A stretch of DNA of 64,000 bases from Holothuria scabra (GCA_037179385.1 CM074185.1:54067000-54130999), one strand, 5' to 3'. Positions 47,447 through 60,810 are shown, counted from the stretch's first letter. The notes: generated by a model from the sequence alone, not told the origin. Numbers and translations are program-made.

Positions 47447-47696
47447 TAGACGAATCCGATTAGCGTTGTTTTTAGTGACTGTAGGGAGCCATTAGTGGGG
47501 TCCATCAGCCTTTAATCATCTTCATTTATTGTCTACGTGAATTTTAAATCCTCATGTTCAGTGAGAAAATTAAGATACACTTCAGTGTACAACCATCCAT
47601 GGAACAGGTAAGGAAGGAAATTTAAAGATTAAAGGTGATGATCCCCAATAATTGCCGACTAAAATCAGACCATCACCATCTGTCCAGATTCGTCTA
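47447..47696. mobile_element. TAGACGAATC MITE, copy B
   Basis: Ends TAGACGAATCCGATTAG and CCAGATTCGTCTA are flanked by TA (47445-47446, 47697-47698). The interior is collinear with 26072-26340. Confidence 0.85.
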
Positions 47697-48599
47697 TATA
47701 GAGACCTGTCAACTCTCCCTGTTTTGCCCGGAGACTCTCGGTTTTTGCCCAAATCTCCCGGCCTCCTGCGCGCCGGTTTCATACCCTAATTTCGCGGTTT
47801 TTTACTGTTCCGTTCGTAAATTGCGACATTTCTGAAAATAGCCAAACCAATTAATGCTAACCTTGGCTGATTAAGATTTGAGCAATCGGCCACATTGATA
47901 AGCGTATTCTGCTTCGTTAGAATGCCCTCGCCTCATGCTTTTACGGTCTAGTCTACATGCATACAGTACGGCGTACATGTACCTGCAACGTACGCAGATT
48001 TATACATGAAAGGAAACCTGCACTGTCATTTTGCATGTCGCCCACTTGCACTCAGTTCAATTCGTACTTAACACGTACACAAGTTGTAGCGAAATCCGCA
48101 TCGATGATACGACTGGCCCTCGTAACTTTTTCCCATGACGAATGAGGGCAAATCATGCCAATGGACGAACCAGCTTCTTGCAATAGTCCTTACCCCGAGT
48201 TCTAAAATGACAGCTTCAACAATGGAAACCTAATCAAGAATTCAGTGAAGGCGAAGCAAGCTGCTGTAAGCTACAAGACTGAGAAACATTGATTGGATAT
48301 TCTCTTGCCGTCTTGCGTAAGATATTACTCGTTTTCGAGTATTTATGCCGTTTCAGATTAAAATTGCTAACTTCCTTTTTTTCCCTCTAATCTCCCCATA
48401 TTTTGGCTCTGAAAAATGAAATGAAAAAAGGTTAGGACTAATTACACATGCTTCATTGATCACCACCATGCACATCAGTACACAGAACTAAACAAACACC
48501 ATCTGGTACTTCAGCCTAAGGATATATACTGCCATTGTTACTAACAGTAACGTTAACACAGTTCATCGATCAAAACACCAATGCCCATACCACCGCTGG
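47697..48599. other. 5' flank of the glycosyltransferase gene
   Basis: No TATA box or other core promoter could be placed with confidence. A pyrimidine-rich run ending GTTGCCAG near 48704, inside the longest ORF, could be a splice acceptor, in which case transcription starts further upstream. Confidence 0.35.
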
Positions 48600-49826
48600 G
48601 TGCATCTCTTAAACCTTGTCTCATTTTCGGTATTTCGGCAGTTTGGAGGTCGTTTCCTTCAGTACAAATCGTCAGTAAAATATTTTTTCATTGTTAGTTG
48701 CCAGTGGCCTAACGGTTTTCAACGTTTATTAATGCACTTTTTACAAGTAGGCGTATCAATGTCGTACCAGTACAGCCGTTACTTGATCTACGCATTTTGC
48801 TTACTCTTTATTGCCGTTTTCAACGTGATATTTTTGTGGAGTAATGCCATGGCTAATATTAGCACCATTCGTGCATACCAACAGCTATGGCATAGTATCG
48901 AAGCTAAGAGAGATGATTTTCAACACTGGACTGGGCATCGAATGTTTCTCACTCCTGGGAACCCGTCTTCTGATGTCAATTCTGAGAAGTACATGGAAGT
49001 GTACCTCCAGGACGTCGTAATCCGCGAACTATGTTATCAAACGGAAATTAATGCAAAAAGGGTTTTCTTGTTAGTTTTGATTATATCAGCACCAATGAAC
49101 TTTGAAGGAAGAGCAAGACAAAGGCAGACTTGCTTTAATGTCACTGAAATATCTGGAAAGAGGATTGAAAAATTATTTCTTTTGGGAAATTCTGGTAATG
49201 TATCATTAGATGTGAGGATACATGAAGAATCCTTGAAATTTCAGGACATTTTTGTTGGAGATTACCGAGACTCTTACGAAAACTTGACCATGAAAACAAT
49301 CGCAGGCTTGAGGTGGGCTAGTCTGTACTGCCCTCACGCAACGTACGTCATGAAGGTGGATGATGACGTGTTTGTTAATTTTAAACCATTAATTGACACA
49401 TTAATAAAGTCACCGACAGAAAACTTTATCGTTGGTAGACGTATTCAAGGCTCGAAACCATATCGCAGGAAAAATCACAAGTGGTATATATCTTATCAAG
49501 ATTATCCAAAATCAGTTTATCCGGACTACCTTAAAGGAATGGGTTACGTCATGTCACGGGATCTACCAGCAAAGATAGTAAACATGAGTTTCTACACTAG
49601 GATGTTTCCATGGGAGGACGTATACGTCGGATTGATATTGGAAAAACTCAAAATAAGACCACAGAACAACCCGTGTTTTACTGTTAGGTTAAGAGAAGAA
49701 CAGGTGGAGGAGTGCGTATATATCAATGCATGTGTAGTTCATTTACGGGCCCCTAAGAACATTTTTCAACACTGCAATGATCTGAAGAGATGCCAGAAAA
49801 CAAAACAGAAAGTTGTTAGTAGATAG
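48600..49826 (+). CDS. Beta-1,3-galactosyltransferase-like protein (GT31)
   Basis: The single-exon open frame of 408 codons ends at TAG 49824-49826. Family: glycosyltransferase 31, which transfers galactose or N-acetylglucosamine in beta-1,3 linkage from a UDP-sugar to glycans in the Golgi lumen. Visible signs are a type II membrane segment (residues 61-80, LIYAFCLLFIAVFNVIFLW), then a stem and the catalytic domain: LFLLGNS (192-198), DIFVGDYRDSYENLTMKT (216-233), the DXD site VDDDVF (253-258), YPDYLKGMGYVMS (307-319) and the acidic motif WEDVYVG (338-344). Five N-glycosylation sites occur (86, 180, 200, 228, 328). The usual R.TW motif is degenerate (RQRQTC, 173-178), which is unusual. The likely true start is Met54 (48759), which gives a 355-residue protein of normal length with a short cytoplasmic tail; an acceptor-like site at about 48704 would remove the upstream codons. 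The specificity cannot be told from sequence. No disabling mutation is seen. Confidence 0.9.
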   Translation: MHLLNLVSFSVFRQFGGRFLQYKSSVKYFFIVSCQWPNGFQRLLMHFLQVGVSMSYQYSRYLIYAFCLLFIAVFNVIFLWSNAMANISTIRAYQQLWHSIEAKRDDFQHWTGHRMFLTPGNPSSDVNSEKYMEVYLQDVVIRELCYQTEINAKRVFLLVLIISAPMNFEGRARQRQTCFNVTEISGKRIEKLFLLGNSGNVSLDVRIHEESLKFQDIFVGDYRDSYENLTMKTIAGLRWASLYCPHATYVMKVDDDVFVNFKPLIDTLIKSPTENFIVGRRIQGSKPYRRKNHKWYISYQDYPKSVYPDYLKGMGYVMSRDLPAKIVNMSFYTRMFPWEDVYVGLILEKLKIRPQNNPCFTVRLREEQVEECVYINACVVHLRAPKNIFQHCNDLKRCQKTKQKVVSR

Positions 49827-50856
49827 TAGTTTGACAGGTTTAGTGTATTAAACTGGCTAGGATTTTTTTCTATTTGGTGACTTCGTTTTGCTTTTTATCA
49901 GGGTCGCAAAAATCAGGAAACTTCAATAGAGTAACTCATATTAAATGGAAAGTGCAGTTAACCCAATTTGAATTATAGTGTAGATTTCGGTCCTGTTTTA
50001 TAAATTATTCTTGAGAGTCATGTGAAAAATGTTTTCCCCATTAAAATATAAACCCTGGGATAATTGGTTTACCTTAAACTTAAGGCGAGTTCTGAAATAT
50101 TAAGAAAGATACTTTTCAGCGAAAAAAGAGAAATGTGTGGGATCTGGCTGTTGTTTCAAAATAAGATTAAGGCGACTGGCCACGCCCTTGAAACAATCGT
50201 CGCCCCCAGACTGCATTGCTGATAGAGCAAGTTTTTCAGTCGTGATGCTCTTCGATTAACCTCAAATTCAAGAGATGCAGAAAACTTGAGCTCATACGGC
50301 ATTATACATCTAATCCAGGTTTATACTCCCAATAGCCTATCCAAAGTGAGCACTACTGAATAAGAAATTTATTTAAAATTTGATTATATCCAGTTTCAAA
50401 CCTGAACCAATTCTTGTCGTTTCGTAAACGAATCTTTACAAATAAGTGATTTGATTTCCTGATTACCTATAAAATAATCATCTGATTAGACCTTTTTGCA
50501 ATTTGCATAAGCTTTTCAGTTTTAAAGTTTACCGTAATGGTATTCTGACTTGGTTTTAGAAAGTGGAGCTAATTACAACAGTTTTGAAAGTACTCCAAAT
50601 GAAATTAAAAAGGTAAACTTTGACAATCAATCGTCACAAGGTTAAGGAATTCAAGAATTTAAGAACGACCTGTCTTCTCTTGAAAATGCAATGAAATCTC
50701 TGCCGGATTTTCGATGACGTCACAGATTACCCGTGTCGTTACTTCGATTGGCCAACCGATTTGATGTACACTATTGACAACGTCACACCGGTGACAGTGT
50801 ATCGAAAACGTTCGCATTATCGACCGTTCATCCAATCAGTTCACAATCATATTTTA
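49827..50856. other. 3' flank of the glycosyltransferase gene
   Basis: A weak ATTAAA lies near 49846; no clear AATAAA was found close by. No exon is seen. Confidence 0.4.
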
Positions 50857-51010
50857 AAGGGCAGGAGCAGTCATCTCAAATTGAAGTAGTGTAGTAGACT
50901 CTGCAGTTTCGTGATCTGCTGTTGAGCGTCACGTGACAATGTTTTTTCTCTTCCAATGTGAAATTTAATGGAAATAACTGCTTGGTTTACTTTAAATATG
51001 CAATAGTTAA
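50857..51010 (+). repeat. Short interspersed repeat, copy 3
   Basis: AGGGCAGGAGCAGTCA, TTGAAGTAGTGTAGTAGACT, CACGTGACAATGTTTTTTCTCT and AATATGCAATAG match 956-1100. Confidence 0.65.
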
Positions 51011-51989
51011 ACCATAAAATGTAATGAAAGATACTTTGAAGAGAAATAAGGCGAAAATCTTGCTACGTAGCCGTTTCTTCAAAATAAGTTTGGGGGTCCG
51101 CTGTTTAAACACTTTACTTTAAACAGGGGTATTTTGTTACGTCATCCAGAATTGGGCATAGTATTTGAAGCGTTTCCACCTGACGACAGATCATATGCAT
51201 TGAATGATGACTAGTGGCATAAAGCGGACAACGGAAAGGGAGGGACTGAATGGCAAATTACTCAACATCATGGTCAAGTTGGGGAACATCGGTGTACAAC
51301 GCATTCTGGGAAGGAAAATTAACACTGGTAACATATATGTACTCACACGATTAGTGATGTGATGTTTACTGTACAACTTTGGAATGTAAAAATCACGATT
51401 CGTCTGACATCAAAGGATAACGATAAAAACCTTTGTGAAGGAAATACTCTTTCAAAAAATAAGTTTGAAATTTGTGAAGAAAAGGTGCGATATTAATTCT
51501 CAGTTGTTATGAAGAAATAGGCCTAGTCATTGTTCAGTATCGTTCGTGTATGTCCTGACCTTTTGCAAACATAACGTTTCTTGTGGAGGTATGAGAGAAA
51601 TAAAGTTGGGTAGTCTCACCTCAGGTTATATTCTGTGTAGCTCCTACAATACCGCTGGAACAATATGGCGTCACAACGGAATTCCTCGTGCTCAACCTCC
51701 TCATTCCGAATCTTGGCTGATAAAAAAACGGCACTATGGCTCCACTCAAAACTACAGTCCCAGTAAAGTATAATTCTCTAGCTGCCAGATGCTGCCGGCG
51801 CACGAGACTGTCCGCGTTTTTGGTGGAACGAATACGGTGCTTTTTACGTGCTTCGAAACGGACACGAGTAGTCGGTGAAAGTAGCTCCGAGATTTCAACT
51901 GGTAGATTTCTTGTGAAAAATGGGCCAAGTTTGCTGAGTAAAATTTCCACGAAGGTAGCTGGTTAAGTACAGTAAAGCCGTTAGCAACA
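51011..51989. other. No gene recognised
   Basis: Overlapping ORFs on both strands (51621-51966) have no domain. Confidence 0.35.
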
Positions 51990-52300
51990 TCGTCCTTATG
52001 TTATGATTTGCTGTAGCTGGAAGTTGATGTTGAGCGCGCGTGAGCTATATAGTGCTTCAGGGGAGAGCATACGTACTGTCCGGCCTGTTGGACCTCTATA
52101 TAAGACTCGACGCAGCAGATGGTGTTTGGTCAGTAGTGTTGACGTCATAAGGCTCCTCTCAGTAGCTAATGTATGTGTATGGTGTGTGTATTGTGCACTT
52201 AGAATGTGTGTCCAAAGTGCTAGTTTTATTTCTCAATCGGTCTGTTATTATAGACTAGGCCTACTGAGGACAATAAAGAAGTATATGGAATGAGGTCCAA
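51990..52300 (+). promoter_or_regulatory. LTR-like or promoter-like segment with TATA and poly(A) signals
   Basis: CTATATAAG at about 52096 and AATAAA near 52272, about 175 bases apart, are arranged as in a solo LTR or a short transcription unit. Terminal TG...CA repeats and a target duplication could not be fixed. A minus-strand ORF at 52226-52492 (REEIFIASLPDYVRRSVYAR) weakly recalls retroelement gag, but in the wrong orientation for this LTR reading. Confidence 0.25.
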
Positions 52301-53229
52301 GGTCACTGTCTTTTGTAGAATGTCCTTTTTGAATTCTCCATTAATTGCTAATAGATCTCCCAATCTGGCATAAACTGAACGACGGACGTAATCCGGTAGA
52401 GAGGCTATAAATATTTCTTCACGGATATCCTTCTTGACCTTTTCACCCCCTCCGACTACAGATATGGATATTATGGAGCAATGAGATATCAATCAGCCTA
52501 TATAGCAGCGGTATATAGATTGTGAAGGGCTTTATGCAATCTAAACCCAGACCTGGGGGTTTGTTGGGACCGGACCATCATCGCAAACTTTGTAGGGGAC
52601 AAGTTTGTTAGGCACTAATTAGTTGTGGACACCCTGATTGCTGCAACCTAGAAACTGAGCTCCAACAAAGATGTTCACACATGATATGGAGAATACTTAT
52701 ACATAACAGACAGGCTGAAGTGTGACGGTTGGTCTAGGCCAGCACAGAATTTCATCCTATTGAAGGGGCAGAATTACTATTCTCAAAAGCTTTGCCATCT
52801 TTCAGCTTGTTTGCTTTGTACTTACTGTGTTGCCGGATCCTCCTTCACACTTTTTAAAGAATTAGACAGTATGTTTTACAAATTTATTTTGTCAAACAAA
52901 CCTGATAAAATCAAACGATCAGTATCAATTAACAAGAAAGTGAACGGTGGACTAAATATGATTGTATGACCTTATATGCCAAAATTCTGAAGTGTTAATG
53001 GGTGAAACTGTACCTAGAGAAAAAAACTGGTCTCTGGAAACTTTTATTTGACAATTCATTACTATAATACGGAAAGAGCTTCTTATTTGAATGTATTTTT
53101 TCAAAGAATGATATAAAGATTTCAAACCCATTCATTTTTAATGTCTGTAGTGCATGGTCTGATTGCAACTTTCGTCCATTAAATGAAAATATATATTCAA
53201 ATCAATGCTTTCTAAATAAGTCCTATGTA
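52301..53229. other. No gene recognised
   Basis: AT-rich. Possible degraded 5' part of the following retroelement near its end. Confidence 0.35.
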
Positions 53230-55035
53230 AAGATTGACAATGATATTGTTTATTCTCATTTGCTGAAAAACGACATGCACCACATGCCACATGCAGAGTA
53301 ATCAACCCATCAAAATCAGAACTAGGGAACATAAGCAAACAAATACTAGAAAGGATAAATTCAGAAATCAAACAATCTACAGGTTGCAACCAATGGAACA
53401 ACACAAGTGAATTAGTCATACGCTGCTTTAGTGAAATACAGGACAAACACTAGCAACCGTTTATTGCTTTTGACATTTGTGAGGCTTACCCCTCAATTAC
53501 TGCCGGCCTCCTCAACGAGGCCTTAGACTTTGCATCAAACTACACAGACATATTCGAAAGGCATATTATCTTCCACACAAAGAAAGCTATGAAACACCAT
53601 GGTGCAAGCGTACCGAATCTTTATTCGATGTCACCATGGGTAGTTTCGACGGTGGTGAAACTTGTGAACTAATAGGATTGTACTTCCTATCAAAACTTCA
53701 GCACATTAACATGAATGTCGGTCTATATAGAGACGACGGTTTGGCTGTTTGCAAAGCAACATCAAGGAAAACAGAAAAAATAAAGAACAAAATATGTAAG
53801 ATATTCTCAAATAACAAGCTAAGAATAGAAATCGAACCCCCCCCCCCCCCCAAAAGTGAACTTTTAGACTTTACCCTCGAACTTAGCACAATCACATACA
53901 AGCCATACCTGAAACCCATAACACCCCTCTCTATGTGAACAAACAGAGCAACCACCCCAATAATCAAAAAGAACATTCCAGAAAGCATCAACAGGAGACT
54001 ATCCAACATTTCTTCCGAAGAAAACACATTCAACACATCATCGCCCGTATACCAAGATTCCTTACAAAGAAGTGGCTATGGGCACAGCCTTAAGTACAAA
54101 ACCCAATCCCCTAGCACCAGTCATTCCAAGTGAGCCCCGAAACGAAGACAGAATAGGGACATAACCTGGTTCATCACCCCGTTTAGTGACAGTGTCATCA
54201 ACAACATTGGCAAGAAATTCTTTAATCTCTTGGACAGTTGCTTCCCACCTGAGCACAAACTACACACTCTACTCAACAAAAACACGGTGAAACGGAGTAA
54301 CAGCTGAATGGCAAAAATAGACCAAATTATATCAGCGCATAACAAATACATAATGGGAGCACAGCTATCAGCGCGAAGCAACTGCAATTGCTCAAAGCAA
54401 AGTGAATGCCCATTGGAAGGCAACTGCCTATAACGAACAACATTGTGTACCAAACAACTGTAACACGCCACCACAACCACAACGAAGAAACATATATTGT
54501 TCTAACAGAGAACACGTTCAAAACAAGATTCACCGCGAACAAGTCTAGCTTCAAACACAAAGACAAAAGAAACGCAACTGTACTCAGCTAATACTTCTGA
54601 AAATAAAGGATTCAAATGTAGAACACTCCGTAAAATGGAAACTCATGAACAAACCTCGAGCATACTCCACATCATCTTGTAATTTCTGTCTGTAAGAAGA
54701 GTTCTTCATTATACTCAAACCTTCTTTAGCAACTCTAAATTAAAGAAACGAACTGATAAGCTCTGGTAGAACAGGAGCAAGCATCTGCTGTGTAATTATG
54801 CTAATAGGTAATGTGTTTAGCTTGGCTCGCTGCACACCGTTCGTGCCTGTTCACAACGAACACGGAACGAACAAGTGCTTTAAAACGGACGCGTCCAAAA
54901 GCAGCGAACACATACGAAGTCAACGTTATTGACACCATTCCTCTTTCAGGCTTCTGAGGAGAGTGGACATACATTATTGGCCCTTACGAAACAGTTCTGT
55001 AATGCTACGTTGTAAAAACCTATTGCAACCTTTCC
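53230..55035 (+). pseudogene. Penelope-like element (YRDDG type), longest copy
   Basis: Reverse transcriptase segments occur in order with frameshifts: INPSKSEL-like, GNISKQILERINSEIKQ, NQWNNTSELVIRCFSEIQDK and FIAFDICEAYPSI (motif A, about 53461). Then come FDVTMGSFDGGETCELIGL (motif B, about 53620-53680), VGLYRDDGLAV (catalytic motif C, about 53716-53748) and LLDFTLELSTITYKPYLKP. A C-run at 53837-53849 and stops break the frame. Downstream are the Cys-rich linker (CPLEGNC-like) and GIY-YIG segment (NNIVYQTTVTRHHNHNEETY, then VLTENTFKTRFTANKSSFK, about 54420-54590), followed by the conserved 3' region to TTGCAACCTTTCCAAC. It shows the domain order RT, Cys cluster, GIY-YIG for this family. 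It is inactive and ends at (CA)n(TA)n. Confidence 0.85.
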
Positions 55036-55081
55036 AACACACACACACACACCCACACACACACACACATATATATATATA
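55036..55081. repeat. (CA)n(TA)n microsatellite
   Basis: About 34 bases of CA repeats then about 14 of TA, at the 3' end of the retroelement copy. Confidence 0.95.
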
Positions 55082-55618
55082 CCCTTATAAAAAAACCAAT
55101 ATAATTCCCACATAATTCCTGTAGGAAAATCAAAACTTCCTATAGGAATTTGCAATTTCCTATAGAAAGTTACAACTTCCTACAGGAATTATGTGGGATA
55201 ATATTCAGCTTGTGCGAGTTTCCCACATCAAAAAGTTGAATTCCCACATGAGAATTGAAATTCCCATATGGAAAGTTGAAATCCCCACATGGGAAGTTAA
55301 ATTCCCACATGGGGAGTTCAGTTTCCCACATAAGAAGTCAACTCTTCATGTAGGAAGTCATCTTTTGGTATGGGAAGTTAAATTCCCTACATGGGAAGGC
55401 ACAAAATGGCTGTGTGGATTGTGCAGTGAACAGCTTTGGAGGACGTCTATTGTGATTGGCTTATTCAAATGCTCTGTCACAACAAAGCCCTTTTGAAAGG
55501 AGTCTTTGTATGGTACATGCACAGTGTTGAACTCTATAGGAAAGCAAGTAGTGTACCAGTTTAACATTGCGTTGTATACAGCAGTCAGCAGTTAATAGTT
55601 AGCAAGCAGTGAGAGTGG
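55082..55618 (+). repeat. ~530-bp palindrome-rich repeat, copy A
   Basis: It starts CCCTTATAAAAAAACC, then TTCCTATAGGAA-type and TTCCCACATGGGAA-type palindromes up to 55400. A non-repetitive part follows (AGCTTTGGAGGA, GTCTTTGTATGGTACATGCA) and the copy ends GCAAGCAGTGAGAGTGG. Copy B lies at 56034-56553 in the same orientation. Confidence 0.85.
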
Positions 55619-56033
55619 ATGCACACATGTGCAGTTGTAGATTTGAGTGGAAGCTGTGGACTATATATGTGCTGAATACTGTTAAGTAAGCGACTAAGTC
55701 TGAGTGCTGTTTTGTTGCATGGACTGAGATATTTTTATAAGATGTAGCCTCAGCAACTGGACTCTCATATTCAAAACACAGGCAGGCAATGGGATGTGCT
55801 GTAAAAGGAATCAGTTATTGTGTTGCATACAAACTTGAACAAATTTCAAACATATCATTTAAGTCTTAAACAAGTTGCATCTAGTGGACTTTTCTTATGG
55901 ACATTCATCAGGATTTTGCACATGCCTTTGTCACAAATTATTCTGAAGAAGAGACTGCATGCATCAGAACATATGCAGGCAATGTGAAGTACTTTAAAAG
56001 GAATCAGAAATTTGTGTTGCAAACAAACTTCCC
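55619..56033. other. Spacer between the two palindrome-rich repeats
   Basis: 415 bp with no ORF. If the two copies were terminal repeats, this would be the internal region of a very small (TRIM-like) element, but no TG...CA ends are visible. Confidence 0.4.
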
Positions 56034-56553
56034 CTATAAAAAACCCACATAATTCCTGTAGGAAAATGAAAACTTCCTATAGGAATTTGCAATTTCCTAT
56101 AGGAAGTTACCACTTCCTACAGGAATGATGTGGGATAATATTCAGCCTGTGCGAACTTCCCACATCAAAAAATTGAATTCCCACATGAGAATTGAAATTC
56201 CCATATGGAAAGTTGAAATCCCCACATGGGAAGTTAAATTCCCATGTGGGGAGTTCAGTTTCCCATATAAGAAGTCAACTCTTCATGTGGGAAGTCATCT
56301 TTTGGTGTGGGAAGTTAAATTCCCCATATGGGAAGGCACAAAATGGCTGTGTGGATTGTGCAGTGAACAGCTTTGGAGGAAGTCTATTGTGATTGGCTTA
56401 TTCAAAGGCTCTGTCACAACAAAGCCATTTTCAAAGGAGTCTTTGTATGGTACATGCAGAGTGTTGGGCTGTGTAGAAAAGCAAGTGTACCAGTTTAACA
56501 TTGTGTTGTATACAGCAGTCAGCAGTTAATAGTTAGCAAGCAGTGAGAGTGGT
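56034..56553 (+). repeat. ~520-bp palindrome-rich repeat, copy B
   Basis: CCCCTATAAAAAACCCACAT start, with the same order of palindromes and the same 3' part as copy A, ending GCAAGCAGTGAGAGTGG at 56553. Similarity is high, with small changes in palindrome arms. Confidence 0.85.
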
Positions 56554-56703
56554 GTCCGTAAATTTGACAACTTTGAAGTAAGTGCATCTACTTTGTAAAT
56601 CTAGGAGTGCGTCTTTGTCCGTTTACGTATTCCTATAGAAAAAGTGTGTAGAAACGTTGCGTAGAAACGGCGAAACTTATATTTCGCCCCCAAAATTTTT
56701 TAT

Positions 56704-58781
<2,078 letters not shown>

Positions 58782-59174
58782 TGATACTAACCAAAATAAT
58801 CCGATCAGGCCATTCCGGTCTAACAATTTCTCTAATTACTTTGAAGAGGATTTTCCTATTGTTGATGGGTTACACCCGAGTAATCCGATCAGACCCTCCC
58901 GGTCAATTAACCTGCTCAATTGCCTTACGAAGGATTATCCTGTCACAATAGAGATGAGACCATTGTCAACACCTTTAAAAGCTTCCAAAATTTCTCACTC
59001 CTTGTCATTCTCTGACCAAGTATTGACACAGAGGTAGTATTCCTCGAAAGCTCTACTTCAAACTTTTTGGCTGTTTAATTTATCTAAATTCTAGCCTTCC
59101 GCTATTTGTATCTCCTCGGAGATCCAGCCTTTCAATTCTGTAGCACCGTTGTTTTACAGTTTCTCCGTCATGTT
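58782..59174 (+). mobile_element. 3' untranslated region of the FIDD-type Penelope-like element
   Basis: About 390 bp without ORF before the next (TA)n. Two related words, AATCCGATCAGGCCATTCCGG and AATCCGATCAGACCCTCCCGG, lie 70 bases apart. Confidence 0.55.
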
Positions 59175-59201
59175 TATATATATATATATATATATATATA
59201 A
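59175..59201. repeat. (TA)n microsatellite, ~27 bp
   Basis: Short TA tract at the presumed 3' end of the FIDD-type element. Confidence 0.9.
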
Positions 59202-59250
59202 ATCAAATTGGTAAAGCTGGAAAATCTGGCTGAGGTGAAAAAACGATGTT

Positions 59251-59323
59251 GACTCCACCGGGATTCGAACTCGGGACCTCCCGCTTTCTAGTGCGGACGC
59301 TCTAACCACTGAGCCATGAAGCC
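59251..59323 (-). tRNA. tRNA-like sequence (pseudogene or SINE head), 8-base anticodon loop
   Basis: The minus strand folds as a 73-base cloverleaf: acceptor GGCTTCA/TGGAGTC (two G-T pairs), D arm GCTC-AGTGGTTA-GAGC, anticodon stem TCCGC/GCGGG, T arm CCGAG-TTCGAAT-CCCGG (one mismatch). Boxes A (TGGCTCAGTGG) and B (GAGTTCGAATCCC) are intact. The anticodon loop is ACTAGAAA, one base too long. The most natural reading is CT-AGA-AA (Ser AGA), yet the long variable arm of Ser tRNAs is missing. A relic or SINE head is therefore more likely than a working tRNA. Confidence 0.6.
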
Positions 59324-59476
59324 AAGTTGGTTTGGCCTTTGTTCAAATAACAGATGAAGCAACTCGCAATTCACCTCCTGAGCAGGCGCCTAATTTTTTG
59401 GAACAGCACTAGTTCTAGTTTGACGCAAGCCCTAACCAAAGATCAAAGTTGATGCCATCCAGCTGAAAACAATTGT

Positions 59477-59478
<2 letters not shown>

Positions 59479-59564
<86 letters not shown>

Positions 59565-59579
59565 GTATATATGTATATA

Positions 59580-59613
<34 letters not shown>
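59479..59613. repeat. (TA)n microsatellite, ~135 bp
   Basis: TA repeats with GTATATATG/ATACAT interruptions in the second half. Confidence 0.98.
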
Positions 59614-59787
59614 AAGTAAAACAAAAACCCAACACACGAGGATTCAGTTTAATTTTCGGGCAGCACAGTACCCTTGAACACAACTCGTACAACACTAAAA
59701 CAAAAAGCGAACACTACAAGCCTTAAAACGGAAGGACACACAAGTCTACGTACATACAGACAAGGTCTTTTTATTCACTAAGGCGTG

Positions 59788-60070
59788 TAATCTTGTGGAA
59801 AGGTACCAGGGGTGTCGTCGAAAGAATTGAGTGGGTGGGAAGCCCGAACTAAATGGTTGGCTTAATTTTTCTCAACTCTAAAAGCAGTGATGGGGGGTTC
59901 CGGGAAAACATCACGGGTTGAGGGGTCTTGTCGGAGCGACGTCTACATTTTTGTAGATAGCGCGTAAAATAGGACGGACCGAAGGGTGATATGAAATAAC
60001 CAAAGGAATACGTAGATTTGAACCAGATTTGTTCTTTTTCTCCAAGGCTACCTCTCTGCTGGTTCCTTGA
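59788..60070 (-). pseudogene. Penelope-like element fragment, RT-to-nuclease linker
   Basis: Minus-strand frames read SNLRIPLVISYHPSVRPILR, then DVFPEPPITAFRVEKN and NHLVRASHPLNSFDDTPGTF. This is the 'YHPs...i', 'P.PpitAfRr.kNl...LVRA' linker of Penelope-like elements. It shares LVRASHP..SFDDT with 60812-61262 but stops before the Cys cluster. It is frameshifted and inactive. Confidence 0.75.
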
Positions 60071-60577
60071 ATTCTTTTGTTAGGAAAATGCCTACAAAAT
60101 AAGTTCCACCCATTTATGCAAAATGAGATTTACGTCATAAAGTGGTAAATTTACAGACTCTTTCAGGTAAATTTGTGAAACGTTTTTAATTTGCTCCGAT
60201 CAAGTGAATGAGCGCCTGTGGCGATGAGTTGACATCAGTATACCAATTGTCAGTTCTCTGAAATGAGGGCCTTACAATTTCTTTTTACTTAAAAATGTGT
60301 GACAAAACACCAGTTGTATGATATTTATAACTAAGAACATAATAACTAGGTATGCTTTTATAATAAATGTAAGTTAATTTTCAAATAGGGCGATAAATTT
60401 GCCAAATTTTTTTTTTAAACTGAAACTTCGCAGAACGATGCATGTTATATATTGAAAATTTTCTGGCTGTTTCTTATTTGTTTGTTTGGGCTTATTTTTG
60501 TTTCTTTTTCAGCTTAAAAACAAAATGAATGTTTGTTAAATGACAGTATTTTTATGTGAAATCAGAACAATACAAAA
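60071..60577. other. No gene recognised
   Basis: AT-rich; no ORF of note. Confidence 0.4.
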
Positions 60578-60579
60578 TA

Positions 60580-60810
60580 CTGTTAAAATTTCTGTAAATT
60601 TACAGAAAAAGTTTTAAAAAGCAGTAAAATTTGGTTAAAAAAGCAGTCGGAAATGGTTTTTCAAATAAACAGAAAATACATTTTAAACAACCTCTTTTTA
60701 TTGTAGCAATACAAAGTGTCTGTAAAGATACAGAAAATCTCTATTAAAAGTAAAATACAAAAAGTTTAAGTTAAAAAAAGTCTGTAAATTTACAGAAATT
60801 TTTAACAGTG
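60580..60810. mobile_element. CACTGTTAAAA MITE inserted in a Penelope-like fragment
   Basis: The right end AAATTTTTAACAGTG is followed by TA (60811-60812); the left end CTGTTAAAATTTCTG is preceded by TA (60578-60579) and lacks the first CA. Both arms contain TCTGTAAATTTACAGAAA. No ORF. It cuts the retroelement tail at the LIMR codons. Confidence 0.75.

Noticed and set aside
52226..52492. Gag of an LTR retroelement on the minus strand
   Set aside because: Resemblance is weak, there is no zinc knuckle, and the orientation conflicts with the nearby LTR-like signals.
55082..55618. LTRs of a retrotransposon
   Set aside because: No TG...CA termini, primer-binding site or target duplication visible. 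Kept only as a direct repeat pair.
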